NCBI GenBank assembly: GCA_002429595.1 | Contig: DJAM01000138.1 | Span: forward strand, 1-16,178 | DNA length: 16,178 nt | From: Coxiellaceae bacterium UBA6002 | Lineage (GTDB): Bacteria > Pseudomonadota > Gammaproteobacteria > UBA6002 | Direction: 5' to 3' | Shown here: positions 7,400 to 15,185 of the stretch, in pieces | Position numbering within the stretch: position 1 is the stretch's first letter | Layout: each line of letters opens with the position of its first letter | Program-made: the position numbers and the translations under genes | The notes under the pieces: model-generated | Told to the model about the DNA's origin: nothing | What the model saw: the letters and a program-made list of their open reading frames with translations, nothing else | Database searches by the model: none

Positions 7400-8296
7400 C
7401 TATTTTGAATTGCAAATTGCCTGCTGATTCAACTCAACTAACACAACGGCATTGATCGTTTTAAGCATTTCTTCTTGATAATACTGCACCGGTGCATTGA
7501 GTATCCAATCAAGACAATAACCAAAATAAAGATAAATATGTTGAGGCGTGATTTTGGGAAGCGTTTTGTTAATTTCACAATAGCCATTAAATACAGCTCT
7601 GAAATTGGCAAAGTTCAATTCTCCATACTGAACGCCGCTAAAGTTTAACGCCACTATTAATAGATCGAGTGTTGCGTCAATTAAACCAGAATATTCCCAA
7701 TCTAGTATGGTAGGCGCAGCATTTCTCCAGAGAATATTTTTATCATCCAGATCACGATGACTGAAAATTAATTCTTTTTGTAATTGTTCATTCGCTGTTT
7801 TCGCTTGTTCGCTCCATTTTACCAGCTTCGACAAATGATCAGAATGTTTGAATTTTAATTGCCAGTGTTCTTTAGCTAAACCTTCCCACTTAGGTGAGAC
7901 AGTTGCACCTTGCTTCAAATTTACCGCACGAATATTACCTAAAATTACACCTATTTTATGTGCCATTTCTGGCGTGGTTAGTGTTGCGGGTATAATTTTT
8001 CCTTCGACAAAGGGCACCACTAAAAAATTTTGGTTTATCGGTTGAAGGGCACTGACAGTAGGAATGCCATGCGCTAGCATTTCAGCTGCAACCTCTTGAG
8101 CTTGGCTTTCGCTCAATAAGTTTGGATTTTGTGCGCCATAGCATAGATTTAATTGTTTAACTACATATTTACCCGTTGTAGTTTTCAGCAACCAAACTTG
8201 GTGTAAAAGACCACCTTTAATAGGCTCAGGTTGTTCGATGAGCGAACCTAACGCATAATCGTTTGCAATTTTTTTGAAATCTAAACCGCCTGACAT
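7400..8296 (-). CDS. APH/choline-kinase-fold small-molecule phosphotransferase
   Basis: A 298-residue protein of the APH family (protein-kinase-like fold). The catalytic loop is FSHRDLDDKNILW (His180, Asp182, Asn187), followed by the metal-binding TILDWEYSG (Asp199). The N-lobe shows GKYVVKQL, with Lys47 as the likely ATP-binding lysine. The family phosphorylates hydroxyls on small molecules such as choline, ethanolamine, thiamine, sugars or aminoglycosides. The substrate cannot be read from the sequence, and the ILDWE pattern with a Tyr/Asp-rich C-lobe is as compatible with a choline/thiamine-kinase type as with any resistance enzyme. Its ATG overlaps the tadA stop by one base (TGATG), so translation is probably coupled at the end of the guaB-guaA-tadA operon. 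Confidence 0.85.
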   Translation of the reverse strand: MSGGLDFKKIANDYALGSLIEQPEPIKGGLLHQVWLLKTTTGKYVVKQLNLCYGAQNPNLLSESQAQEVAAEMLAHGIPTVSALQPINQNFLVVPFVEGKIIPATLTTPEMAHKIGVILGNIRAVNLKQGATVSPKWEGLAKEHWQLKFKHSDHLSKLVKWSEQAKTANEQLQKELIFSHRDLDDKNILWRNAAPTILDWEYSGLIDATLDLLIVALNFSGVQYGELNFANFRAVFNGYCEINKTLPKITPQHIYLYFGYCLDWILNAPVQYYQEEMLKTINAVVLVELNQQAICNSK

Positions 8297-8748
8297 CAGC
8301 GTTTAGCTCTAAAAAAATCCTGCAATAAACCACCACATTCTTGCGCTAACAAACCTCCCACATATTCAACTTTGTGATTGGTTGGTAAGTTTAACAATTG
8401 ACATTGATTAGTTATCGCACCTGTTTTAGGGTCGTTAGCACCATAAACTAAGCGCTTAACACGGGCGTGTATAATCGCACCGGTACACATAATGCATGGC
8501 TCGAGGGTGACATATAAAGTGGTGTTAAGTAAGCGGTAATTTGCAATTTTGACGGCCGCAGCACGAAGCGCAACAATTTCCGCATGGGCTGTGGGATCGT
8601 GGTTTTTTATTGGCTGGTTATAACCTTCACCAATGATCTCGTTATCAGCAACGACAATCGCACCAACGGGGACTTCTTGTTCATTAGCAGCTTGTTTGGC
8701 AAGTTCTAAGGCTTTCTTTAGCCAATGAAGATCTTGTTCAGTATGCAC
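8296..8748 (-). CDS. tadA: tRNA-specific adenosine deaminase (wobble A34 to inosine)
   Basis: A 150-residue zinc deaminase, starting at the GTG at 8748, that converts adenosine 34 of tRNA-Arg(ACG) to inosine. The zinc site is complete: TAHAE (His55 and catalytic Glu57) and TLEPCIMC (Cys85, Cys88). EVPVGAIVV, NYRLLNTTLYVTLEP and the end LLQDFFRAKR match TadA closely. A longer frame from 8823 would run inside guaA and add 25 residues unlike any TadA. The GTG lies one base past the guaA stop and aligns with the usual N-terminus, so it is preferred. The ribosome site is weak (GGGA), which suggests coupling to guaA translation. The TGA overlaps the next gene's ATG. Confidence 0.95.
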   Translation of the reverse strand: MHTEQDLHWLKKALELAKQAANEQEVPVGAIVVADNEIIGEGYNQPIKNHDPTAHAEIVALRAAAVKIANYRLLNTTLYVTLEPCIMCTGAIIHARVKRLVYGANDPKTGAITNQCQLLNLPTNHKVEYVGGLLAQECGGLLQDFFRAKR

Positions 8749-8749
8749 G

Positions 8750-10327
8750 TTATTCCCACTCGATAGTCGCCGGCGGTTTTCCAGAAATATCGTAAACGAC
8801 TCGAGAAATACCGGATACCTCATTGATGATTCGGTTGGAAATTTTACCTAATAATTCGTAAGGCAAATGCGCCCAATGGGCTGTCATGAAATCGGTCGTT
8901 TCTACGGCACGTAACGATAAAACATAATCATATTTTCTAGCATCGCCCATCACGCCCACTGATTTTACCGGCAAAAAGACGCAGAACGCTTGGCTTACTT
9001 TGTCGTAATAATCATGATTTCTTAATTCTTCGATAAAAATATAATCAGCGCGACGTAGGATTTCTAAATATTCCTCTTTGACATCGCCCAATATTCTCAC
9101 TGCTAAACCAGGACCTGGAAAGGGATGTCGGTACACCATTTCAAATGGTAAACCTAACTCTAAACCTATTTTTCGAACTTCATCTTTAAATAATTCACGC
9201 AGTGGTTCGATTAATTTAAGATTCATCTCTTCAGGCAAACCACCGACATTATGGTGTGATTTGATCACATGAGCTTTACCGGTTTTCGAAGCAGCTGATT
9301 CAATAACATCAGGATAAATAGTTCCTTGTGCTAAAAACTTGGCGCGAGGTAACTTACCAGCTTCTTCTTCAAAAACTTTGATAAATTCATTGCCGATTAT
9401 TTTTCTTTTTTGCTCGGGATCACTAATGCCGCTAAGCGCCGATAAAAAGCGCTCTTTTGCGTCAGCATAGATTACCTTAATACCCATGTGTTGTGAGAAA
9501 GTAGCAAGTACCTGTTCTGCTTCTTTAAGTCGCAATAAGCCAGTATCAACAAATACACAAGTTAATTGCTTACCAATAGCATCATGCAGCAACGCTGCCA
9601 CGACTGACGAGTCAACACCACCAGATAAACCTAAAATCACTTCTTCATCATCGACCTGCGCTTTTATTCTAGAAATACTATCTTCGATGATATTGCGAGC
9701 ATTCCATAATGGTTTACAACCACAAATTTCTAATACAAATCTTGAAATAATACGTTGGCCTTGGCGCGTATGCGTGACTTCCGGATGAAACTGCAATCCG
9801 AAAAAGCGACGTTTTGAATCTTCCATACCAGCTAGAGGTGCATTCGAACTACTGGCGATACTTTTAAAACCTTCGGGCAATGCTAGGACACGATCGCCAT
9901 GACTCATCCAAACATCTAGTAATTCCTTACCATCTGTAGAGACTCGATCTTCAATATCCTCTAATAAAAGACTCGGGAGTTGTACTTCAATTTGCGCATA
10001 GCCATATTCGCGATGACTAGCTGCTTCAACTTGGCCACCTAGTTGTGCCGCCATCGTTTGCATACCATAACAAATTCCTAAGACAGGACAGCCCATTTCA
10101 AAAATTAATTGCGTCGCTCTAGGTGTATCCTCTCCTAAAACTGTTTCGGGGCCACCTGATAAAATGATGCCATTAGGTGCAAATTCCTCGATAAACTCAG
10201 AATCAAGATCATAAGGATGTATTTCGCAATAAACGCCAATTTCTCGCACTCGACGCGCAATCAATTGTGTGTATTGGGAACCAAAATCAATAATAAGAAT
10301 GCGTTCGTTATGGATATCAACTGTCAA
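8750..10327 (-). CDS. guaA: GMP synthase (glutamine-hydrolysing)
   Basis: Converts XMP, ATP and glutamine to GMP, AMP and pyrophosphate. From a TTG at 10327 the protein is 525 residues, the same length as E. coli GuaA, and the glutaminase nucleophile in GICYG falls at Cys86 as in E. coli. The glutaminase triad partners are in QFHPEVTHT. The ATP-pyrophosphatase domain has GLSGGVDSSV, and the dimerisation domain ends with the C-terminal KPPATIEWE. A frame opening at 10399 is longer, but the extra 24 residues overlap guaB and lack homology to the family. TTG is preceded by TGAGG at normal spacing. It follows guaB by 22 bases, forming the standard guaBA operon. Confidence 0.97.
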   Translation of the reverse strand: MTVDIHNERILIIDFGSQYTQLIARRVREIGVYCEIHPYDLDSEFIEEFAPNGIILSGGPETVLGEDTPRATQLIFEMGCPVLGICYGMQTMAAQLGGQVEAASHREYGYAQIEVQLPSLLLEDIEDRVSTDGKELLDVWMSHGDRVLALPEGFKSIASSSNAPLAGMEDSKRRFFGLQFHPEVTHTRQGQRIISRFVLEICGCKPLWNARNIIEDSISRIKAQVDDEEVILGLSGGVDSSVVAALLHDAIGKQLTCVFVDTGLLRLKEAEQVLATFSQHMGIKVIYADAKERFLSALSGISDPEQKRKIIGNEFIKVFEEEAGKLPRAKFLAQGTIYPDVIESAASKTGKAHVIKSHHNVGGLPEEMNLKLIEPLRELFKDEVRKIGLELGLPFEMVYRHPFPGPGLAVRILGDVKEEYLEILRRADYIFIEELRNHDYYDKVSQAFCVFLPVKSVGVMGDARKYDYVLSLRAVETTDFMTAHWAHLPYELLGKISNRIINEVSGISRVVYDISGKPPATIEWE

Positions 10328-10349
10328 GCGATTAACCTCAATGTCTGTT

Positions 10350-11825
10350 TTACTTATCTGCCCAATAATTAGGAGCTTCTTTGGTGATGATGACGTCATG
10401 TACGTGACTTTCTTTCATGCCGGCATTGGTGACGCGCACAAATTGCGTTTTAGTACGCATCTCTTCGATATTTTTGCAACCGGTATAACCCATTCCCGAA
10501 CGTAAGCCACCTAATAATTGATGAACAACTGCTACTAAACTTCCTTTATATGGCACACGACCTTCAATCCCTTCTGGAACTAATTTTTCGTTATCAATTA
10601 AGTTTTCTTCTGGAACAAAATAACGATCATGCGAACCATGACGTTGTGACATCGCGCCCACCGAGCCCATGCCACGATATTCTTTATAAGAACGACCTTG
10701 ATAGAGCACGACATTACCAGGGGCTTCTTCAGTACCGGCAAATAATCCGCCGATCATAATCGCGTGCGCCCCTGCAGCAATTGCTTTACAAATATCACCT
10801 GAAAATCTAATACCGCCATCTGCAATGACCGGAATTTCCGTGCCTTTTAAGGCTTGCGCAACGTTCGCAATCGCAGTCACCTGAGGAATGCCAACGCCCG
10901 CGACAATTCGTGTTGTACAAATAGAGCCTGGACCAATTCCTACTTTGACACCATCAGCACCTGCTTCTTTTAATGCTAATGCGGCATCCGCAGTGGCGAT
11001 ATTACCACCGATGACTTGAACATCTGGAAAATTTTGCTTAACCCATTTCACTTTGTCCAATACGCCTTGAGAATGGCCATGTGCAGTATCAACAATGATG
11101 ACATCAACGCCCGCTTTTACTAATGCGGCCACTCGCTCATCACTGTCACCACCAATGCCCACCGCAGCACCAACTCGAAGTCGACCAGAATCATCTTTAC
11201 AAGCAAAAGGTTTTTCTTTTGCTTTAAAGATATCTTTAACCGTAATCATGCCACGTAACTGGAAGGTATCGTTGACCACTAATAATTTTTCAATACGATT
11301 GCGATGCAAAAGCTGCATGATGTCGTCACGAGCTGCTCCTTCGGGCACTGTTACTAAGCGCTCTTTAGGTGTCATTAAGTTTGCGATTGGCTGTTCTAAA
11401 TTGGTTTCAAATCGGACATCGCGATTAGTGACAATGCCAACTAAATTTTCACCTTCAACAACCGGCATGCCAGAGAATTTATATCTGTTTGAAAGTGTCA
11501 AAAGTTCTTTGACAGTGGTTTGCGGTGACACAGTAACAGGATCTTGAATGATCCCGCTTTCAAATTTCTTTACGGTAGTGACTTGTGCTACCTGATCCTT
11601 AATGCTCATGCTTTTATGCAATATCCCGATGCCACCTTCTTGGGCTAGAGCAATTGCTAAATTAGCCTCGGTTACGGTATCCATGGGCGCTGAAAGCAAT
11701 GGAATATTTAATTTTATACCCCGAGCAATTTGCGTATTTAAGGTGACATCCCTTGGCAGAACGGTAGAATGGGCTGGCATTAATAAAACATCATCGAACG
11801 TGAATGCTTCTTGAAAGACACGCAT
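10350..11825 (-). CDS. guaB: Inosine-5'-monophosphate dehydrogenase
   Basis: A 491-residue IMPDH that oxidises IMP to XMP with NAD, the first committed step to guanine nucleotides. The barrel begins FTFDDVLLMPAHS. The catalytic loop GIGPGSICTTR carries the nucleophile Cys303. Two CBS motifs are inserted at about residues 92-205 (PVTVSPQTTVKEL, then MTPKERLVTVPEGA). ADGGIRFSGD and the mobile flap YRGMGSVGAM are intact, and the end ESHVHDVIITKEAPNYW is typical. The start ATG has an AGG about 10 bases upstream. It is the first gene of the gua operon, with a good promoter at 11862-11890, and is divergent from xseA. Confidence 0.98.
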   Translation of the reverse strand: MRVFQEAFTFDDVLLMPAHSTVLPRDVTLNTQIARGIKLNIPLLSAPMDTVTEANLAIALAQEGGIGILHKSMSIKDQVAQVTTVKKFESGIIQDPVTVSPQTTVKELLTLSNRYKFSGMPVVEGENLVGIVTNRDVRFETNLEQPIANLMTPKERLVTVPEGAARDDIMQLLHRNRIEKLLVVNDTFQLRGMITVKDIFKAKEKPFACKDDSGRLRVGAAVGIGGDSDERVAALVKAGVDVIIVDTAHGHSQGVLDKVKWVKQNFPDVQVIGGNIATADAALALKEAGADGVKVGIGPGSICTTRIVAGVGIPQVTAIANVAQALKGTEIPVIADGGIRFSGDICKAIAAGAHAIMIGGLFAGTEEAPGNVVLYQGRSYKEYRGMGSVGAMSQRHGSHDRYFVPEENLIDNEKLVPEGIEGRVPYKGSLVAVVHQLLGGLRSGMGYTGCKNIEEMRTKTQFVRVTNAGMKESHVHDVIITKEAPNYWADK

Positions 11826-11861
11826 AACAAAAAACCTTAGGCTATCTAAAAATAACCGAAT

Positions 11862-11890
11862 AGTCTACAATATTGCGCTCAAAATGACAA
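11862..11890 (-). promoter_or_regulatory. Predicted sigma-70 promoter of the gua operon
   Basis: On the minus strand TTGTCA (11885-11890) and TAGACT (11862-11867) are separated by exactly 17 bases, ahead of guaB. In the same 81-bp gap a TACAAT at 11866-11871 on the plus strand could be the -10 box for xseA, though its -35 is poor. The two promoters would overlap almost face to face. Confidence 0.5.
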
Positions 11891-11906
11891 TCACCCTGGT
11901 CTATTC

Positions 11907-13256
11907 ATGCAAGAACTCATCGCCGATAAACAAATCTATAGCGTCTCGACACTTAACAAAAGTGTCAAGCGACTCTTAGAGTCTCATTTTCAAGTGATAT
12001 GGGTTGAAGGTGAGGTCTCTAATCTTTCTCGACCGAGCTCTGGGCATTTGTATTTTACGCTCAAAGATGAAAATGCTCAGGTTCGATGCGCCATGTTTCG
12101 GTTACGAAATATCTCTAAACCGGTCGCAATAGCAAATGGCAGTCAAATCTTAGCGTGCGCCAAAATCAGCTTATATGATGCACGAGGCGATTATCAGCTC
12201 ATTATTGAACACATTGAAGATCGCGGTGAAGGATTATTAAGACAACAATTCGAACAACTCAAAAAGCGACTCGCTGCAGAAGGATTATTTGATCTCCAAC
12301 ACAAAAAGCCGCTACCCACTTTTCCCAAAAAGATCGGCGTGATTACCTCACCCACTGGGGCTGCGATCCGCGATGTTCTAAGTGTCCTAAAGAGACGATT
12401 TGCCAGCCTACCCGTGATTATTTACCCAACACAAGTGCAAGGTGAGCAGGCAGCACCACAAATCTGCCAAGCCATTGCCCTCGCTAACGAACGAAAAGAA
12501 TGTGATGTGTTGCTGGTGTGCCGGGGTGGCGGCTCATTAGAAGATTTATGGCCATTTAACGAAGAAATTGTAGCGCGAACAATTTTTCAAAGTGAAATTC
12601 CCATCGTCTGCGGTGTTGGACATGAAGTAGATATTACCATTGCAGATTATGTGGCAGATCAACGAGCAGCAACTCCTTCTGCTGCTGCAGAGTTAGTAAG
12701 TCCCGACAAAACTGACTATTTTCAGACAATCAATTACCTGAAAAGGCGACTCTTGCAGTTAGTACTGGCAACTCAAAAAGAACTGAGCAATCAACTTGAA
12801 CAGCTAGCCAAAAATTTTATTCGTCCCGAACGATTGTTGTTGGCCCATACCCAAACTCTTGATCACCTTGAAGCGGCATTGACCAGAGAAATCAAAAATA
12901 AACTATCACAAGTGATTAACCAGCTTCGCATTAGCTCTCTTAAATTACAACATCGAAACCCAGTAACATTATTAAAAGCACAAAAAAGCACCCTCGAAAA
13001 TTATTATCGGACGCTGACCTTACTAATCAATCAAAAGTTGCAACAGGAAAAACAGCACCTCAGCAATGCTATACGAATTTTAAATTCGATCAACCCGTTG
13101 CAGACTCTTGAAAGAGGTTACAGCATTACCACCAAAGAAAATCATGTGATTGAGTCCGTTAGAGAAGTTGAAGTGGGTGACCCGATCAAAGTCGAAATAA
13201 AAGATGGTTTTTTACAATGCATTGTCAACGAAGTAGCAGAAAAAAAATCTACCTAA
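11907..13256 (+). CDS. xseA: Exodeoxyribonuclease VII large subunit
   Basis: A 449-residue subunit (456 in E. coli) of the nuclease that degrades single-stranded DNA to short oligonucleotides; it needs the XseB small subunit, which is not in this window. An N-terminal OB-fold (about 8-105) begins YSVSTLNKSVKRLLE with VEGEVSNLSRPSSGHLYF. The catalytic domain holds KKIGVITSPTGAAIRD, CRGGGSLEDLWPFNEE and GVGHEVDITIADYVADQRA. A long coiled-coil region follows (about 270-390), then the C-terminal segment LERGYSITT. The ATG has no clear ribosome site. Divergence from guaB is the usual gammaproteobacterial arrangement. Confidence 0.97.
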   Translation: MQELIADKQIYSVSTLNKSVKRLLESHFQVIWVEGEVSNLSRPSSGHLYFTLKDENAQVRCAMFRLRNISKPVAIANGSQILACAKISLYDARGDYQLIIEHIEDRGEGLLRQQFEQLKKRLAAEGLFDLQHKKPLPTFPKKIGVITSPTGAAIRDVLSVLKRRFASLPVIIYPTQVQGEQAAPQICQAIALANERKECDVLLVCRGGGSLEDLWPFNEEIVARTIFQSEIPIVCGVGHEVDITIADYVADQRAATPSAAAELVSPDKTDYFQTINYLKRRLLQLVLATQKELSNQLEQLAKNFIRPERLLLAHTQTLDHLEAALTREIKNKLSQVINQLRISSLKLQHRNPVTLLKAQKSTLENYYRTLTLLINQKLQQEKQHLSNAIRILNSINPLQTLERGYSITTKENHVIESVREVEVGDPIKVEIKDGFLQCIVNEVAEKKST

Positions 13257-13346
13257 AAGTAATAATCATTGCCAACAAGGTCGTCTTGCTCAATCCTAAT
13301 TTTTAGTTTAGCCTAATCATCAAAATAAAATAATTTGAAATTTGCT

Positions 13347-13354
13347 AAGGAGAG
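13347..13354 (+). promoter_or_regulatory. Strong ribosome-binding site of the GTPase gene
   Basis: AAGGAGAG sits six bases ahead of the ATG at 13361, the best Shine-Dalgarno sequence in the window, and fixes the start. The rest of the 104-base gap after xseA is AT-rich and shows neither a convincing terminator for xseA nor a clear -35/-10 pair. Confidence 0.7.
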
Positions 13355-13360
13355 CAATTA

Positions 13361-14344
13361 ATGTCACACCTTAGAAATGAAACACTTGGTTTCAAGATTG
13401 TGCTATTAGGTGATCATAAAGCTGGCAAAACAGCATTAGTTAGTCAACTAAGAAAAATGAAGTTCGTCCCGGCATACACATCCGATACGGTACCACACTT
13501 CGAGCATTGTCATCTTAACTATGAAGAAAAACAATTCAGACACGTAGTCTGGACCCTTCCTGCTAGTAACATAAAGAATTGTATGGGCATGATAGATAGC
13601 CCAATGAAAGCTGATGCCGTGGTACTTGTCTTTGATTTAACGAATAAAGATTCTTTTTACAATTTAACAAAATACATAGATTGCCTACCCCGCGCAATTC
13701 CTTTGTTTTTAGTTGGCACCAAAAGCGATCTGGCTAGAGCTGTTACTGAAGCCGAAATAATGAGGTTTGGCAATAGGCATAACTGTAAATATCTGGCAAC
13801 AAGTGCCAAGGACAATAGTAGAGTGGATGAGCTATTACCCCTAGTTACCCAAACAATACACAAATTAAAAAGAATGGCTGTATTTGACAATTCACCCCTT
13901 TTTCAAACTAGAAACACCACAGGCCGTTTTAGCAATGTTGATTTAACTGAACCGTCAGCTAAACAAGCTAGCAAAAGAGCTTCTCTAGAATCAAAACTGC
14001 TTAATTATATCACCAGAATAGAAGGTTATGTTGATTCAAAGAATAATGTCGACTACAGAAGAGGCTTTTGGTTTTTCGCTAGGCAACGTGGCAATAATCG
14101 CCGAGTCAATTTTCATCTTGCTTCGCAATTACTGACAGCTTTAAGAACTACCAAAGATTCAATTACTACTATTTTTAGTAATCTCGAAACCAAGCGTGAC
14201 GAAATTATCAAAAACTTGAAGTTGCAAGAAGGAGACTTTATCGCGCAAGGAATTAATAGCTCAGAACTGAATAGTATTATTAATGAGGCACATAAGGAAG
14301 ATTCAGAAGAGCAATCGCTATTAAGCCAAGGTGGCGGGCTATAA
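13361..14344 (+). CDS. Ras/Rab-like small GTPase with C-terminal extension, candidate effector
   Basis: A 327-residue protein. Residues 10-175 follow the Ras/Rab fold: FKIVLLGDHKAGKT is the P-loop (Gly17-Thr24), VVLVFDLTNKDSF is strand 4, LVGTKSDL (118-124) is the guanine-binding motif in TKxD form, and TSAKD (147-151) is G5. The expected WDTAGQ switch II motif is replaced by WTLPAS (64-69), so the DxxG aspartate, glycine and catalytic Gln are missing. It probably binds GTP but hydrolyses it poorly, or is a pseudo-GTPase. Residues about 210-310 are a second region, YRRGFWFFARQRGNNRRVNF followed by LASQLLTALR and the end GINSSELNSIINEA. It resembles a module I associate with Legionella-type proteins, but I cannot name it. 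No C-terminal prenylation Cys is present. The tail EAHKEDSEEQSLLSQ is Glu-rich, like the E-block of Dot/Icm substrates. Confidence 0.75.
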   Translation: MSHLRNETLGFKIVLLGDHKAGKTALVSQLRKMKFVPAYTSDTVPHFEHCHLNYEEKQFRHVVWTLPASNIKNCMGMIDSPMKADAVVLVFDLTNKDSFYNLTKYIDCLPRAIPLFLVGTKSDLARAVTEAEIMRFGNRHNCKYLATSAKDNSRVDELLPLVTQTIHKLKRMAVFDNSPLFQTRNTTGRFSNVDLTEPSAKQASKRASLESKLLNYITRIEGYVDSKNNVDYRRGFWFFARQRGNNRRVNFHLASQLLTALRTTKDSITTIFSNLETKRDEIIKNLKLQEGDFIAQGINSSELNSIINEAHKEDSEEQSLLSQGGGL

Positions 14345-14349
14345 ATAAA

Positions 14350-14377
14350 AGGGCTATTTCTATACAGAAACAGCCCT
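14350..14377. terminator. Bidirectional intrinsic terminator between GTPase and H1-like genes
   Basis: A hairpin with outer stem AGGGCT/AGCCCT (14350-14355, 14372-14377), one A-C mismatch, inner stem TTTCT/AGAAA and an ATAC loop. On the minus strand it is followed by TTTTATTTAT, a good U-tract, and it begins 7 bases past the stop of the H1-like gene. On the plus strand it lies 5 bases past the GTPase stop but is followed by AAAATC, so it is weaker in that direction. Confidence 0.85.
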
Positions 14378-14384
14378 AAAATCA

Positions 14385-15113
14385 TTAATCGAAACTGAAC
14401 GTTTCAGATGTGTCAGGATAAGATGTCTCATGCTGTTGCTGTTGCATTTGATGTAGCGCATTGTGATTTTCAGAAATCTTAGTACTATCTGATTTCTTAG
14501 AACGACGACCGCGCTTACCTGCGCCAGCTTTAGCAGATTTACTTGCTTTTGGACCTTTTGTCTTAGCGACTTTAGGTGCTTTTGCAGCTTTAGTTGCTTT
14601 GGCAGCTTTAGCTGACTTGGCTCCTTTAGTAGCTTTGGTTGCTTTAGCAGCCTTGGTCACTTTAGCGGCTTTGGTTTTTTTCACTCCCTTACCCTTAGCA
14701 GCTTTTGCTGTTTTAGCAGCTTTGGTAGCTTTGGTAGCTTTGGTAGCTTTTAACGCTTTTGGCTTAGCTTTAGCTTTGGTTTTTGCTACTGATTTTTTAG
14801 CAGCCTTTTTACCCGCTTTTTTAGGAGCTTTGGTCTTAGATTTTTGACCATACTCTTTCTCAAAATTAGCTTCGGCAACTTGAATTGCTTTTTTACGTGC
14901 AGCGTTTTTTCGATTTGATTCAGAAGAAGCAGACGCATAACCTGCTTTATGTGCATCTTGAATTTTTTTCGCTACTTCTTTTTGAAAGCTTTTGTGTTTC
15001 TTATCAGAGATACTTCCTTTTTTTTCCGCCGCTTTCAATTTACTTTTAAGAGCAGCAATTTCCTTTTGCAGTTTTTTAACTTCACTTTTTTTTGAACCAG
15101 CTGTTTTTGCCAT
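14385..15113 (-). CDS. Histone H1-like Lys/Ala-rich DNA-binding protein
   Basis: A 242-residue, very basic protein. Residues 1-75 are charged and helical (KSEVKKLQKEIAALKSKLKAAEKK looks like a short coiled coil). Residues about 90-210 are low-complexity KA, KAT, KAAK and KPK repeats typical of the C-terminal domain of eukaryotic H1 and of bacterial H1-like proteins (Hc1/Hc2, Coxiella Hq1, AlgP). The section ends in a strongly basic GKRGRRSKK. The last 30 residues differ: a Gln-rich MQQQQHE and an acidic, Ser/Thr-rich tail ending FSFD. The likely role is nucleoid compaction by non-specific DNA binding. The ATG has AGGAG six bases upstream and a good own promoter, and a terminator follows the stop, so it is a monocistronic and probably well-expressed gene. 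Confidence 0.8.
   Translation of the reverse strand: MAKTAGSKKSEVKKLQKEIAALKSKLKAAEKKGSISDKKHKSFQKEVAKKIQDAHKAGYASASSESNRKNAARKKAIQVAEANFEKEYGQKSKTKAPKKAGKKAAKKSVAKTKAKAKPKALKATKATKATKAAKTAKAAKGKGVKKTKAAKVTKAAKATKATKGAKSAKAAKATKAAKAPKVAKTKGPKASKSAKAGAGKRGRRSKKSDSTKISENHNALHQMQQQQHETSYPDTSETFSFD
14721..14747. repeat. Three perfect 9-bp tandem repeats inside the H1-like gene
   Basis: TTTGGTAGC occurs three times head to tail, encoding Lys-Ala-Thr three times on the minus strand. Imperfect variants of the unit (TTTGGCAGC, TTTAGTTGC and similar) extend through 14580-14760. Being a multiple of three, copy changes would alter the length of the basic tail without shifting the frame. Confidence 0.85.
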
Positions 15114-15155
15114 ATGAAACTCCTATAAAATTAGGGCAAACGCCATTGACTTCGC

Positions 15156-15185
15156 ATTATTAATACGAATTTTATATTTAGTCAA
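15156..15185 (-). promoter_or_regulatory. Predicted sigma-70 promoter of the H1-like gene
   Basis: On the minus strand TTGACT (15180-15185) and AATAAT (15156-15161) are 18 bases apart, each a 5-of-6 match to consensus. It falls in the 112-bp gap between der and the H1-like gene and would start transcription about 35 bases ahead of the ATG. No clear terminator for der is visible in this gap. Confidence 0.6.

Noticed and set aside
7400..8296. Aminoglycoside resistance gene
   Set aside because: Only the general APH fold is visible and the gene is in a housekeeping operon; nothing points to drug modification.
8749..8823. N-terminal extension of tadA from an ATG at 8823
   Set aside because: It lies within guaA in another frame, adds residues unlike TadA, and the GTG at 8748 aligns with the usual family start.
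10328..10399. N-terminal extension of guaA from 10399
   Set aside because: It overlaps guaB coding sequence and adds 24 non-homologous residues; TTG at 10327 gives the family length and has a ribosome site.
13257..13360. PmrA-type regulator box ahead of the GTPase gene
   Set aside because: I looked for paired CTTAA-like repeats as in Legionella effectors and saw none with correct spacing.
14599..14847. 82-codon Ala/Leu/Val-rich plus-strand frame resembling a membrane protein
   Set aside because: It is the reverse complement of Lys/Ala repeat codons in the H1-like gene; the hydrophobicity is a by-product.
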